This document shows positions 51,408 through 60,588 of a stretch of DNA of 64,000 nt, piece by piece; within the stretch, counting starts at the first letter, position 1; every line of letters starts with the position of its first letter. Below the pieces are notes generated by a model. The model saw only the letters and a program-made list of their open reading frames with translations, ran no database searches and was not told where the DNA came from. Source of the DNA: Acidobacteriota bacterium. GTDB lineage: Bacteria; Acidobacteriota; Terriglobia; Terriglobales; SCQP01. A program made the translations under genes and the position numbers. The DNA is taken from NCBI GenBank assembly GCA_021789895.1, contig JAJYIU010000013.1:1-64000 (forward strand), written 5' to 3'.

Positions 51408-52223
51408 ACGAATCCACGCAGGGTTGCCATTGCACTCATCGCGGCGCTCACGCTGGCAACCGGCGCCACCTATCTGCTCTACCGCTGGCTGAACCACGGA
51501 GGCGCGCCGGCGCTGCACACGGTGACGGTGGTGGCGGCGGCCAAGGCGCTGCCGGCGGGCATGGCCTTGCAGGCCGCCGACCTGCAACTGGTCAACTGGC
51601 CGGTGAACATTCCGCTGCCGGGCGCCTATCATGCGATTCCGCCGCTGGCCGGACGGCCGCTGATTTATCCGCTCAGCGCGAGCGAGCCGGTGTTGAAAAA
51701 AGACCTGGCCGTTCCCGGCGCCGGCATCGGGCTCGCGGTACGAATCCCGCCGGGGATGCGGGCCGCCTCGGTGCGATCGAACGCGGTGGTGGGCGTGGCC
51801 GGGTTTCTGTTTCCCGGCTCGCGGGTGGACGTGCTGGCGACGTTCAATCGCCCCCCCGGGGTGCAGCAACAACAGCCATTGACCCAGACCATTCTCCAAA
51901 ACGTGGAAGTGCTGACGGCGGGGGAGGAGATCCAGCCCGACCCGGCCGGCAAGCCGCACGCGGTCAGCGTGGTGACGCTGCTGTTGAAGCCGGTGGACGC
52001 GGAAAAACTGCTGCTCGCCAGCAGCAGCGGCAGCATCCAGTTCGTGCTGCGCAACGGCGCCGACGGCAAGACCCTGCAACCGCCGCCGGTGCGCCTGGGG
52101 CAGTTGATGAGCGGCACCAATCCCCGCCGGGCGCGGCGCGGGAGCTGGCATCCCCGGCCGCGGCGCCGGCGCATGGTGGTGCAGATGATTCAGGGCACGA
52201 AACAAAGCGAGATCAAATTTTGA
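51408..52223 (+). CDS. cpaB: CpaB/RcpC pilus assembly protein with apparent ACG start
   Basis: A Tad pilus assembly protein of the CpaB/RcpC family with a SAF-like domain (ALPAGMALQAADLQLVNWP near residue 46). The whole N-terminus, including the typical RVAIALIAALTLATGATYLLY anchor, is open only if translation begins at ACG 51408. That codon is 6 nt after an ideal GGAGG site overlapping the tadV stop, and no ATG, GTG or TTG is available before the GTG at 51522. The 271-residue length fits the family. It is placed in the outer-membrane channel part of the machine. Confidence 0.82.
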   Translation, partial: TNPRRVAIALIAALTLATGATYLLYRWLNHGGAPALHTVTVVAAAKALPAGMALQAADLQLVNWPVNIPLPGAYHAIPPLAGRPLIYPLSASEPVLKKDLAVPGAGIGLAVRIPPGMRAASVRSNAVVGVAGFLFPGSRVDVLATFNRPPGVQQQQPLTQTILQNVEVLTAGEEIQPDPAGKPHAVSVVTLLLKPVDAEKLLLASSSGSIQFVLRNGADGKTLQPPPVRLGQLMSGTNPRRARRGSWHPRPRRRRMVVQMIQGTKQSEIKF

Positions 52224-52228
52224 CAGCC

Positions 52229-53644
52229 ATGCGCAACCGGTATCTTTTGCTTTGGGCCGCCCTGGCGTTGGCGGCGGCGCCGGCGGCGGCCAAGCGGCCG
52301 GGGGCCGCGGCGGCGGCTCGGGCCCGCATTGCGCTGCCGCAACGCCCGCCGCTGCACCTGCGCCTGGGCGGTTCGGTGGTGGTCGAAATGGACGCGCCGC
52401 TCGAACGCGTGTTGATCAGCGACCCCAGCGTGGCGGCCGCAGTCGCGGTCTCGCCCCACCAGGTGGTGGTCGAGGCGCGCAAGGCGGGGACGTGCAGCCT
52501 GATTCTCTGGAGCCATGGCGGGGCCTATCAGATGATGCCCATCCATGTGGACGTGCCGATTCGAGCCTTGCGCGCCGCGATTGCGCGCGCCTGGCCCGGG
52601 CTCAAGGTGCAGGCGCGCGCCGATGGCGCTCGCATCCTGCTCGCCGGCATGGCGCCGGATGCGGCCACGGCGAAGGCGCTGGCGGCGCTGGCGCGGCTGT
52701 ACTCGCCCAAGGTGATCAGCACCCTGCAAATCGATCCGCCGGCGCCGCTGCGCCAGATTCTGCTGAAGGTGCGCTTCGTCGAAATTGACCGCGCCCGGCT
52801 GCGGCAGTTGGGCGTGAACCTGCTCAGCACCGGCGCGGGCAACACTCCGGGAACGGTCACCACTCAGCAATTTGGCGCGATCGCGGGCGAAGGCGGCCAG
52901 CCGCTGAAGCTCACCGGCATCATCGGCGCGCCGCTGGAAGGCGCCAAAACGCAGTTCGGGCTCGATAACCTGCTCAACATCTTCTTTTTCCGTCCCGACA
53001 TCAATCTCGGCGCCGAATTGCAACTGCTGGAACAGAAAAACGTTTTGCAGATCCTGGCGCAACCCAACCTGATGGCGCTGGATGGGGCGGCGGCGAATTT
53101 TTTGGCGGGGGGCGAGATTCCGGTGCCGGTGGTGCAAGGCGGGGTGAATGTCGGGGCGGTGACCATCATGTACCGTCCGTTCGGGGTGCGTTTGACCTTC
53201 ACCGGAACGATCGAGCCGGATCAGATCGTGCGGCTGCAGGTCAAGCCCGAGGTCAGCACGCTGGACTATGCCAACGCGGTCACGATTTCCGGCTTTACGG
53301 TGCCGGCGTTTTCAACCCGCAGCGCGGAGTCGGTGATCGAGCTGAAAAACGGCCAGGCCTTCGGGATTGCCGGATTGCTCGACCAGCGGGTGACGGCGGA
53401 GTTCCGCAAGCTGCCCGGCATCGGCGACATCCCCATCCTGGGCCACCTGTTTCGCTCGCATTCTCTCGACCAGTCGCGCACCGAGCTGATGGTGCTGGTG
53501 CAGCCGTTCATCGTGGACCCGGCGCATGCCGGGGCCGCGCCGCCGCGCCCGCCCGTCCCGGCTCTGCCCTTCTTGAGCTCGCCCGGATACGACCGGCATT
53601 TGCCCGGGAGCCGGCCGCGGCCGGTGAAACCGCGCCAACCCTGA
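52229..53644 (+). CDS. cpaC: Tad secretin CpaC/RcpA
   Basis: A 471-residue outer-membrane secretin that forms the pilus exit channel. A signal peptide (1-22) is followed by an N-terminal domain with repeated VVVE motifs near residues 50-95. A secretin domain at about 190-440 (IGAPLEGAKTQFGLDNLLNI, LQILAQPNLMALDGAAANFLAGGEIPVPVV, FGIAGLLDQRVTAEFRKLPGIGDIPILGHLF) completes it. Position and neighbours match the Tad plan. It starts 5 nt after cpaB ends. Confidence 0.9.
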   Translation: MRNRYLLLWAALALAAAPAAAKRPGAAAAARARIALPQRPPLHLRLGGSVVVEMDAPLERVLISDPSVAAAVAVSPHQVVVEARKAGTCSLILWSHGGAYQMMPIHVDVPIRALRAAIARAWPGLKVQARADGARILLAGMAPDAATAKALAALARLYSPKVISTLQIDPPAPLRQILLKVRFVEIDRARLRQLGVNLLSTGAGNTPGTVTTQQFGAIAGEGGQPLKLTGIIGAPLEGAKTQFGLDNLLNIFFFRPDINLGAELQLLEQKNVLQILAQPNLMALDGAAANFLAGGEIPVPVVQGGVNVGAVTIMYRPFGVRLTFTGTIEPDQIVRLQVKPEVSTLDYANAVTISGFTVPAFSTRSAESVIELKNGQAFGIAGLLDQRVTAEFRKLPGIGDIPILGHLFRSHSLDQSRTELMVLVQPFIVDPAHAGAAPPRPPVPALPFLSSPGYDRHLPGSRPRPVKPRQP

Positions 53645-53650
53645 ACTTCC

Positions 53651-54907
53651 ATGGACAACTTCCACAACCCCGTCCTGAATTCCGCCCAGCCGCTGAACGC
53701 GGTCTCGCTCGGCTTCGATGCGGAAACGGCCGAAGCGCTGCGCCGGCTGGAAGAAAACGGCGCCGGGCTGCGCCTTCGGAGCGCGCTCGAGCTGGCGCTG
53801 CTGGAGCCGGGGGAAGGGCTGCTGGACCGGCTCGACGGCGCCCAGGCCGATCTTTGCCTGATCGATTTCGAAGCCGATCCGGAGGCGGCCGCGCGCGCGG
53901 CGGAGCATCTGCGCGCCCAGCGCCCGCGGGTGGCGCTGATGGCGGTGGCGCGCCAGTTCCGGCCGGAAGCCATGCTGGCGGCGATGCGCAGCGGCTGCGG
54001 CGAATTCCTGACCACCCCGCTGGCGGAAGCCGAGCTGCGGCAGGCGCTGTTGCGGGTGCGCAGCCGCCGGCGCGACCAGGAAGCGCCCCGCGCCAGTGGG
54101 CAAATATTGCTGTTCATGGGCAGCAAGGGCGGGACGGGGACGACCACGCTGGCGACGCAACTGGGAGCGCGGCTGGCGCGGGGAGGCGGCCGCCGGGTGC
54201 TGCTGGCCGAGCTGAAACCGTTTGGCGGCGATGCCGGGCTGTATTTGGGCCTCGACCGGCACGCCTACCATTTTTTCGATCTCGCCGACAATGCCGCCCG
54301 GCTGGATTACGAGTTGCTGCAAAGTTTTCTCGCCCGCCATGCCAGCGGCCTGGACGTTTTGCCCGGCCCGGATAGCGCCGAGCCGGCGCGGGTGGCGCCG
54401 GCCGCGGTGCTGCACACGCTGGAATTCCTGCGCCGTCATTACGAGTTCCTGTTGCTGGACTGCGCTTACGGGCTGGATGAGCTCAACCTGGAGCTGGCGC
54501 GTTTTTGCCAGCAGTTTTACCTGGTGACGGTGGCCGAGATTGCCGCGCTGCGCAACGCCGCCCGCCTGATCCAGCAGTTGAGCGGAAAAGGCGTGCCGCC
54601 GGAAAAAATCCGGGTGGTGCTCAATCGCTACGCGCGCAAGTCGGCCATCGGCGAGGAACAGATCGCGCGCGCGCTCAAGCAGGAACTGGACCGCAAGATT
54701 CCCAATCAATATCAGCAGGCGGCGCGGGCGACCGGAACGGGCGATGCCGCGCCGCTTTCGGCCTCCGAACTGGGCCGCAGCCTGCAGGCGTGGGCGGAGC
54801 AGTTGACCGAGGCCGCCGCCGCGCCCGCCCCGCGCCGGCCGGCGCGCGGGCTGCTGAGCTGGTTTGCCCGCGCCGCCGCGCCCGCCGGCGCGCGCCCGCA
54901 GTCGTGA
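53651..54907 (+). CDS. cpaE: CpaE/TadZ localisation ATPase
   Basis: A 418-residue ParA/MinD-like protein with an N-terminal receiver-like domain (about 1-120) and an ATPase domain whose deviant Walker A is FMGSKGGTGTTTLA near residue 156. The second, signature Lys of typical MinD proteins is missing, as is usual for CpaE/TadZ. It positions the Tad machine at the cell pole or surface. Spacing to neighbours is short. Confidence 0.85.
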   Translation: MDNFHNPVLNSAQPLNAVSLGFDAETAEALRRLEENGAGLRLRSALELALLEPGEGLLDRLDGAQADLCLIDFEADPEAAARAAEHLRAQRPRVALMAVARQFRPEAMLAAMRSGCGEFLTTPLAEAELRQALLRVRSRRRDQEAPRASGQILLFMGSKGGTGTTTLATQLGARLARGGGRRVLLAELKPFGGDAGLYLGLDRHAYHFFDLADNAARLDYELLQSFLARHASGLDVLPGPDSAEPARVAPAAVLHTLEFLRRHYEFLLLDCAYGLDELNLELARFCQQFYLVTVAEIAALRNAARLIQQLSGKGVPPEKIRVVLNRYARKSAIGEEQIARALKQELDRKIPNQYQQAARATGTGDAAPLSASELGRSLQAWAEQLTEAAAAPAPRRPARGLLSWFARAAAPAGARPQS

Positions 54908-54915
54908 GGGACACG

Positions 54916-56244
54916 ATGCAGCCGGAACGAGCCTTGTCGCGCGGAGAAAACGGCAAAAAAAGCCTGCAGGACCTGAAGGCCTACCAGGAGCTGAAGACCA
55001 GCCTGCATCGCGACCTGCTGACCCGCATTGACCTGGAAAAGGTGGCCCGGCTGCGCGACAACACCGTGCGCCAGCAGGTGTTCGGGGTGGTGCAGGAGCT
55101 GGTCGGGCGGCTCAGCATGCCGCTGAGCGGCAGCGAGCGTGAACGCCTGGCGCGCGAGGTGCTGGACGAGGTCTTCGGGCTGGGGCCGCTCGAGCCGCTG
55201 CTGCAGGACGCCACCATCGCCGACATCCTGGTGAACAACTATCGCAGCGTGTATGTCGAGCGCAACGGCATGTTGGAAGAATCCCCGGTGGTCTTCAAAG
55301 ACGACGTGCATTTGATGCACATCATCGAGAAGATCGTCTCCGGAGTGGGCCGGCGGGTGGATGAATCCTCGCCAATGGTGGATGCGCGGCTGGCGGATGG
55401 CTCGCGCGTCAACGTGATCATTCCGCCGCTGGCGCTGGACGGGCCGGCGCTTTCCATCCGGCGCTTCGGCCGCGTGCCGATCACCGCCGAAAACTTGTTG
55501 GAAAATCACACCCTTACCGCGCCGATGCTGGAACTGCTGCGCGGCGCAGTCAAGGCGCGGCTGAGCATGGTGATTTCGGGGGGCACCGGGGCGGGCAAAA
55601 CCACCCTGCTCAACGTGCTTTCCGGCTTCATCTCGCAGCGCGAACGGATTGTCACCATCGAGGACTCGGCCGAGCTCCAGCTCAAGCAAAAACACGTGGT
55701 GCGGCTGGAATGCCGCCCGCCCAATGTAGAGGGCAAAGGAGCGGTGCGGCAGCGGCAGTTGGTGATCAACGCGCTGCGCATGCGTCCCGACCGCATCGTG
55801 GTGGGCGAAGTGCGCGGCGAAGAAGCCCTGGACATGCTGCAGGCGATGAACACCGGGCACGACGGCTCGCTCACCACCGTCCACGCCAACAGCCCGCGCG
55901 ACGCCATCTCGCGCATCGAAACCATGGCGCTGATGGCCAATCTCAACCTGCCGGAGCGGGCGCTGCGCCAGCAAGTGGCCTCGGCCATCGCGCTGCTGGT
56001 GCAAATCGCCCGGCTCAGCGACGGCAGCCGGCGGATCACTCATATCACCGAAATCGCCGGAATGGACGAGGAAGTGGTCAGCCTGCAGGATATTTTCGTG
56101 TTTGAGAAAAAAGGGATCAACGAGGAGGGCAAAATTCTGGGCACCTTCATGGCTACCGGCATCCGTCCGCGGTTTGCCGAGAAGCTGAAAATCATCGGTA
56201 TCCACCTGCCGCCGAACCTGTTTCAGCATGGAACGCGGATTTAG
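54916..56244 (+). CDS. cpaF: Tad assembly ATPase CpaF/TadA
   Basis: A 442-residue secretion ATPase that powers pilus extension. Walker [10 protein letters not shown] lies at residues 222-230, Walker B/Asp box and His box follow ([47 protein letters not shown]). N-terminal helices precede. A GTGAGGG site lies about 5 nt before the ATG. The core is highly conserved and the protein full length. Confidence 0.94.
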   Translation: MQPERALSRGENGKKSLQDLKAYQELKTSLHRDLLTRIDLEKVARLRDNTVRQQVFGVVQELVGRLSMPLSGSERERLAREVLDEVFGLGPLEPLLQDATIADILVNNYRSVYVERNGMLEESPVVFKDDVHLMHIIEKIVSGVGRRVDESSPMVDARLADGSRVNVIIPPLALDGPALSIRRFGRVPITAENLLENHTLTAPMLELLRGAVKARLSMVISGGTGAGKTTLLNVLSGFISQRERIVTIEDSAELQLKQKHVVRLECRPPNVEGKGAVRQRQLVINALRMRPDRIVVGEVRGEEALDMLQAMNTGHDGSLTTVHANSPRDAISRIETMALMANLNLPERALRQQVASAIALLVQIARLSDGSRRITHITEIAGMDEEVVSLQDIFVFEKKGINEEGKILGTFMATGIRPRFAEKLKIIGIHLPPNLFQHGTRI

Positions 56245-56272
56245 CCGGAGCCGCCGCTAGCGGGAGCGCCGC

Positions 56273-57241
56273 ATGTCATGGTTTACGCTGATGCTGATTT
56301 TTCTGCTGCTGCTGCTGCTCTCGTTTGCAGCGGCGGCGTTGGCGTTGCGTCCCAGCCGCGGCGAAGCCGATCTGCTGCGCCAGCTCGAGCAGATCGGCCA
56401 TATTCCCAGCGCCGCGGTGGCGGCGGAGACGATTCTGAAGCCGCCGCAGTTGAGCGCCCTGCCCTGGCTGCACGATCTGCTGCGCGCCCTGCCGGGCGCC
56501 TCCCGGCTGCAGCGGCTGCTGACGCAGGCGGGCGCCGGCGCGCGCTGGACGGTGGCCCGGGTGCTGTTCAGCTCGCTGGCGGCCGGCCTCGGGCTGGCGC
56601 TGCTGCTGCGGCTGCTGGGAGTGGAAACCCTGGCCTGGCTGGGCCTGCTCGCCGGCGCGGGCGTGCCCGCGCTGACCCTGCTGCTGAAACGGCATGCCCG
56701 TTTCCGGACAATCGAGGCGCAGTTGCCGGAGACCATTGACCTGCTGTCCCGCGCGCTCAAGGCCGGACACGCCGTCACCGCGGCGATTGAAATGGCGGCG
56801 GAAGAGATGCCGCTGCCGATCAGCGGCGAGTTCCGCATCCTGTTCAAGCAGCAAAGCCTGGGGCTGCCGCTGCGCGACGGCCTGCAAGCCCTGCTGGAGC
56901 GGGTGCCGGTTGAGGATGTGCGCTTTTTAGTCGCCGCCATCCTGATCCAGCGCGAAACCGGCGGCAACCTGGCCGAAATCCTCGATAAGACCGCGCACTT
57001 GATGCGCGAGCGCATCCGGCTGCGCGGGCAGTTGCGGATTTATTCCGCCCAGGGCCGGCTTACCGGCTGGATCCTGTGCCTGCTGCCGTTTGTGATGTTT
57101 ACCCTGCTGGATGCGGTCAATCCGCGCTATGAGCGCCTGCTGTTGACCAATCCGGCCGGGCGGCACCTGGTGATCGCGGCGCTGGTGATGATGGCGCTGG
57201 GAGTGATGGTGATGCGCAAGATTCTGGACATCCGGGTATAA
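56273..57241 (+). CDS. tadB: Tad inner-membrane protein TadB
   Basis: A 322-residue inner-membrane platform protein of the T2SS-F family. A single N-terminal helix, a long cytoplasmic part, and the conserved LPETIDLLSRALKAGHAVTAAIEMAAEEMP segment near residue 150 are followed by two C-terminal helices. It pairs with TadC as the assembly base. Confidence 0.88.
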   Translation: MSWFTLMLIFLLLLLLSFAAAALALRPSRGEADLLRQLEQIGHIPSAAVAAETILKPPQLSALPWLHDLLRALPGASRLQRLLTQAGAGARWTVARVLFSSLAAGLGLALLLRLLGVETLAWLGLLAGAGVPALTLLLKRHARFRTIEAQLPETIDLLSRALKAGHAVTAAIEMAAEEMPLPISGEFRILFKQQSLGLPLRDGLQALLERVPVEDVRFLVAAILIQRETGGNLAEILDKTAHLMRERIRLRGQLRIYSAQGRLTGWILCLLPFVMFTLLDAVNPRYERLLLTNPAGRHLVIAALVMMALGVMVMRKILDIRV

Positions 57242-57245
57242 CGCC

Positions 57246-58133
57246 ATGCTGACGTGGATCATCCTGCTGGCCCTCTTCATGCTGGCGGGAAGCTTTGGGC
57301 TGTTCCTCTGGGCCGGACGGGAAACGGCCGAGAGCCGGCGCCTGGCGGCGTTGACTCAGGCCGAGGCGGGAAGCGAGAACGCGCGCCGGCCGCTCGACCG
57401 GTTGCTGGCCCCGCTCAACTTGCTGCGGCGGCTGTTTGGCAGCGAGCGCGATCCGCGGCTGCTTCGCCGCCTGATGCTGGCCGGCTACCGCCATCCCTCC
57501 GCCGCCGACGTGTTCCAGGGCACGCGGTTGGTGCTGCCGGTGCTGACTGCGGTGGCGCTTTCGCTGCTGGTCAGCCAATCGTTGCTGCTGTGGCTGATCG
57601 TGGGCGTGGTGAGCAGCCTGCTGCTGCCCGAAATCTGGCTCAACCGGCGGATTGTGCAGCGCCGCGAGCGCATCCGCCTGGCCCTGCCCGACGCGCTCGA
57701 TCTGCTCTCGATCTCGATGGAAGCGGGGCTTGGCCTGGACCAGGCGATTATCCGCGTCGCCCAGGATATTGCCGTCAGCCATCCCGACCTCAGCCAGGAA
57801 TGGATGCAGGTCAGCCACGAGCAAAGCGCCGGCAACCCGCGCCTGCTGGCCTGGCGCAATCTGGCCGAACGGGTGAACGATGCCGGGGTGCAATCGTTCG
57901 TCAACATGCTGGTGTACACCGAACGCTTTGGCACTCCGGTCTCGCGCGCGCTGGCGACCTATTCGGAAGCGCTGCGCACCCAGCGCCGCCAGAAAGCCGA
58001 GGAGCTGGGGGCAAAGACCACCATCAAGCTGGTGGTGCCGCTGATCTTTTTCATATTTCCCAGCATTTTCATCGTCACCATCGCCCCCGCGGTGATTGAC
58101 ATCATTCATGGATTTGCCCGGCTGAACCGCTGA
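57246..58133 (+). CDS. tadC: Tad inner-membrane protein TadC
   Basis: A 295-residue T2SS-F family protein, partner of TadB. The conserved LPDALDLLSISMEAGLGLDQAIIRVAQD block is near residue 148 and the C-terminal AEELGAKTTIKLVVPLIFFIFPSIFIV helix is near 258. It starts 4 nt after tadB and ends the tad assembly genes, followed by a small membrane protein. Confidence 0.9.
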   Translation: MLTWIILLALFMLAGSFGLFLWAGRETAESRRLAALTQAEAGSENARRPLDRLLAPLNLLRRLFGSERDPRLLRRLMLAGYRHPSAADVFQGTRLVLPVLTAVALSLLVSQSLLLWLIVGVVSSLLLPEIWLNRRIVQRRERIRLALPDALDLLSISMEAGLGLDQAIIRVAQDIAVSHPDLSQEWMQVSHEQSAGNPRLLAWRNLAERVNDAGVQSFVNMLVYTERFGTPVSRALATYSEALRTQRRQKAEELGAKTTIKLVVPLIFFIFPSIFIVTIAPAVIDIIHGFARLNR

Positions 58134-58173
58134 ACGGATTCTGCCGGAGCTGCGCAAAGGAGAACGGCAACTT

Positions 58174-58272
58174 ATGGACAACGTCACCTTGATCCGCGTG
58201 GTATCGGGCATCATGGCCGTGGTCGTGCTCGTGATTCTGGTGTACCGGATGAAGCGCCGCGCGCCCCGGTAA
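58174..58272 (+). CDS. 32-residue single-helix membrane microprotein
   Basis: A short gene starting ATG 58174 with AAAGGAG 11 nt upstream. The product has one hydrophobic helix (residues about 9-24) and a basic C-terminal tail (RMKRRAPR). It lies 40 nt after tadC and 110 nt before the DUF192 gene on the same strand, so it may belong to the tad operon. It may help assemble or regulate the inner-membrane part of the pilus machine. No family is assigned. Confidence 0.55.
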   Translation: MDNVTLIRVVSGIMAVVVLVILVYRMKRRAPR

Positions 58273-58382
58273 GCGGCGCGCCGGCGGGAGCCAGGCCGAG
58301 CGCCCTTGACCAGCATCGCGCGCCACCGGGCGCGCCGCCGCCGCCCGGCAACGGCAGCGGCGCGGCCCGGTGTGGGAGAGCT

Positions 58383-58778
58383 ATGCCTCGGGAATTATTC
58401 GTTTATAACCGCTCGAAAGAGACTTTCCTGGGGAGTCATATCCGCCTGGCGGACACCTATTTCAGCCGCCTGATCGGGTTGCTGGGGCAGACGTCGCTGG
58501 CCCCCGACACCGGCTTGTGGATCGTGCCCGGCAACTCGATTCATACTTTCGGGCTCACCTTCCCGATTGACCTGGTGCTGCTCGACCGCCGGAAAAAAGT
58601 GGTGGGAGTGCGCGAATATGTGCGGCCATTTTCCATTACCCGGCCGCGGCTGAACGTCCATAGCCTGATCGAGTTGCCGGCGCACACTATCTACCGCAGC
58701 CGCACGGAGCCGGGCGATCAACTGGTCATTGATGATTTCGAAACCGTGGCCGCAGCGGGCGCTGGCCAAAAAGATTGA
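58383..58778 (+). CDS. DUF192 family protein
   Basis: A 131-residue DUF192 protein. Family landmarks are RLADTYFSRLIGLLGQTSL near residue 21, WIVPGNSIHTFGLTFPIDLVLLD near 46 and VVGVREYVRPFS near 73. It has no signal peptide. GGGAG precedes the ATG. The following glycosyltransferase starts 4 nt after its stop. DUF192 proteins are often found by Tad loci, and their function is unknown. Confidence 0.85.
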   Translation: MPRELFVYNRSKETFLGSHIRLADTYFSRLIGLLGQTSLAPDTGLWIVPGNSIHTFGLTFPIDLVLLDRRKKVVGVREYVRPFSITRPRLNVHSLIELPAHTIYRSRTEPGDQLVIDDFETVAAAGAGQKD

Positions 58779-58782
58779 AGCG

Positions 58783-59799
58783 ATGCCGATGCAGCCCATC
58801 CGGAAACTGAGCGGCGAGCGCAGCGGGCAGAGCTTTCGCCGCCGGCAACGCGCTCCGCGGCCGATCGCGGCCGCAACCCGCCGCCTGGCGCTGATCGTGC
58901 CGGTGTATAACGAAGCCGCCGTGCTGCCGCAATTTTTAACCCGCGCCGCCGGAGCGCTCGCCGGCCTGCCCTACGACTGGCGCATCACCTTTGTGGACGA
59001 CGGCAGCAGCGACGGCAGCGCCCGGCTGCTGGCCGGCTTTGCCGCCGCCGACCCGCGGCATGTACGCGTGTTGACGCTGTCGCGCAATTTCGGCCAGCAA
59101 CTGGCCATCAGCGCCGGCCTGGAGCATACCCGCGCCGACGCGCTGATCATCAGCGACGCCGATTTGCAGGATCCGCCCGAGCTGATTCCGGCGCTGGTGG
59201 CGCAGTGGGAGCAAGGCTACGAAGTGGTGCATGCGGTGCGCAGCGGGCGCCAAGGCGAGAGCTGGTTCAAGCGCCTGAGCGCGGCGGCATTTTATAAGCT
59301 CATGCGGCGGCTTGCCGGAGTGGAGCTGCCGGAAAACAGCGGCGATTTCAAGCTGATTGACCGCCAGGTGGCGCGCACGCTGCGCCGCATGCCCGAGCCC
59401 CACCGCTTCCTGCGCGGCATGATCGCCTGGGTGGGTTTTCGCCAGGCGCGGGTTGATTTCGTGCGCCCTCCGCGGCAGGCCGGCGAGACGAAATATCCGC
59501 TCGGCAAGATGCTCCACCTGGCCATGGATTCGGCCGTTTCGTTCTCGATCTTGCCGCTGCGGCTGGCGACGCTGACCGGCGCCGCGGCGGGCCTGGCCAG
59601 CCTGGCTACTCTCGCCTGGGTGCTGGTGGCCCGGCTGGCCTGGCGCGCGACCATCCCGGGTTGGGCCTCGCTGATGACCATCGTCTTGCTGCTCGGCGGC
59701 GTGCAGTTGCTGACGGTCGGGATTCTGGGCGAGTACCTCGGCCGCGCTTTCCAGCAGGGCAAGCAGCGGCCACTCTACGTCCTGCGCCGCCGCGGCTAG
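58783..59799 (+). CDS. GT2 polyprenyl-phosphate glycosyltransferase
   Basis: A 338-residue GT2 enzyme of the dolichyl/polyprenyl-phosphate mannosyltransferase type (DPM1-like) that makes lipid-linked sugar. LIVPVYNEAAVLPQ near residue 36, the DDGSSDGSA motif near 70, DADLQDPPELIPAL near 125, and two C-terminal helices near 250-300 identify it. ATG 58783 is chosen because it follows the DUF192 stop by 4 nt. It could supply the sugar donor for the GT39-like enzymes at 47-50 kb. Confidence 0.82.
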   Translation: MPMQPIRKLSGERSGQSFRRRQRAPRPIAAATRRLALIVPVYNEAAVLPQFLTRAAGALAGLPYDWRITFVDDGSSDGSARLLAGFAAADPRHVRVLTLSRNFGQQLAISAGLEHTRADALIISDADLQDPPELIPALVAQWEQGYEVVHAVRSGRQGESWFKRLSAAAFYKLMRRLAGVELPENSGDFKLIDRQVARTLRRMPEPHRFLRGMIAWVGFRQARVDFVRPPRQAGETKYPLGKMLHLAMDSAVSFSILPLRLATLTGAAAGLASLATLAWVLVARLAWRATIPGWASLMTIVLLLGGVQLLTVGILGEYLGRAFQQGKQRPLYVLRRRG

Positions 59800-59804
59800 C
59801 CGCC

Positions 59805-60560
59805 ATGGATGCGCGCCTCTATCAATTGTTTTACCAGCAGGAAAACCGCCATTGGTGGTTTCAGGCCCGGAAGCGGATCGTCCTGGCGCAGATCCGGCGC
59901 TGGCTGGGGGCGTCGCGCCGGCTCTCGATTCTCGACCTCGGCTGCGGCACCGGCATGATCCTGGAGGCGATGCGGCCGCTGGGCGAGGTGTGGGGGCTGG
60001 ATGCCAGCCGCCAGGCGCTGGATTTCTGCCGCCGGCGCGGGCTGCGCCGGCTGCTGGAAGTGCAGTTCCCCGGCGCGATGCCGGCCGGCGGACCCCGGGA
60101 ACTTGACCTGGTCACCGCGCTGGACGTGCTCGAACACCTGCCCGACGACCGCGGCGCGCTGCGGCAGATTTTCCAGTTGCTGCGCCCGGGCGGATTCCTG
60201 CTGCTGACAGCGCCCGCTTACGACTTTCTCTGGTCGCCCCACGATGCCGCCAATCATCATCTGCGGCGCTATGCGCGTCGCCAGTTGCAAGAGCGCCTCA
60301 CCGCCGCCGGCTTTCAGGTGCGCAAGCTGACGTACTACAATTTTTTCCTGTTTGCGCCGATCTGGCTGCGCAAGCGGCTCGATCGCCGCCGCTATGGCAG
60401 CCAGCCGTTCAGCCATCTCGAAACCCCGCCGCCGGCCGCGCTCGGACGCGTCCTCGAAGGCATCCTCTGGCTGGAAAGCCTGGCGCTGCGAAAACTTTCG
60501 TTCCCGTTCGGGGTTTCGCTGCTCGCGGTGGCGCAGAAGCCGGACAATATGACGCCCTGA
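59805..60560 (+). CDS. class I SAM-dependent methyltransferase
   Basis: A 251-residue methyltransferase: motif I LSILDLGCGTGMILEAM near residue 41, LDASRQALDFC near 66, and the downstream LDVLEHLPDDRGAL near 106 and LLRPGGFLLLTAPAYDFLWSPHDAANHHLRRY. It starts 5 nt after the GT2 gene, so both and DUF192 are one operon. The substrate may be a sugar or lipid of the same pathway. Confidence 0.8.
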   Translation: MDARLYQLFYQQENRHWWFQARKRIVLAQIRRWLGASRRLSILDLGCGTGMILEAMRPLGEVWGLDASRQALDFCRRRGLRRLLEVQFPGAMPAGGPRELDLVTALDVLEHLPDDRGALRQIFQLLRPGGFLLLTAPAYDFLWSPHDAANHHLRRYARRQLQERLTAAGFQVRKLTYYNFFLFAPIWLRKRLDRRRYGSQPFSHLETPPPAALGRVLEGILWLESLALRKLSFPFGVSLLAVAQKPDNMTP

Positions 60561-60588
60561 ACGCCGCCGCTCCGGCCGGTGCGCCGTT

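Noticed and set aside
50846-52228. Upstream extension of the cpaC frame to 50846
   Set aside because: It overlaps tadV and cpaB in another frame; the secretin signal peptide begins at ATG 52229.
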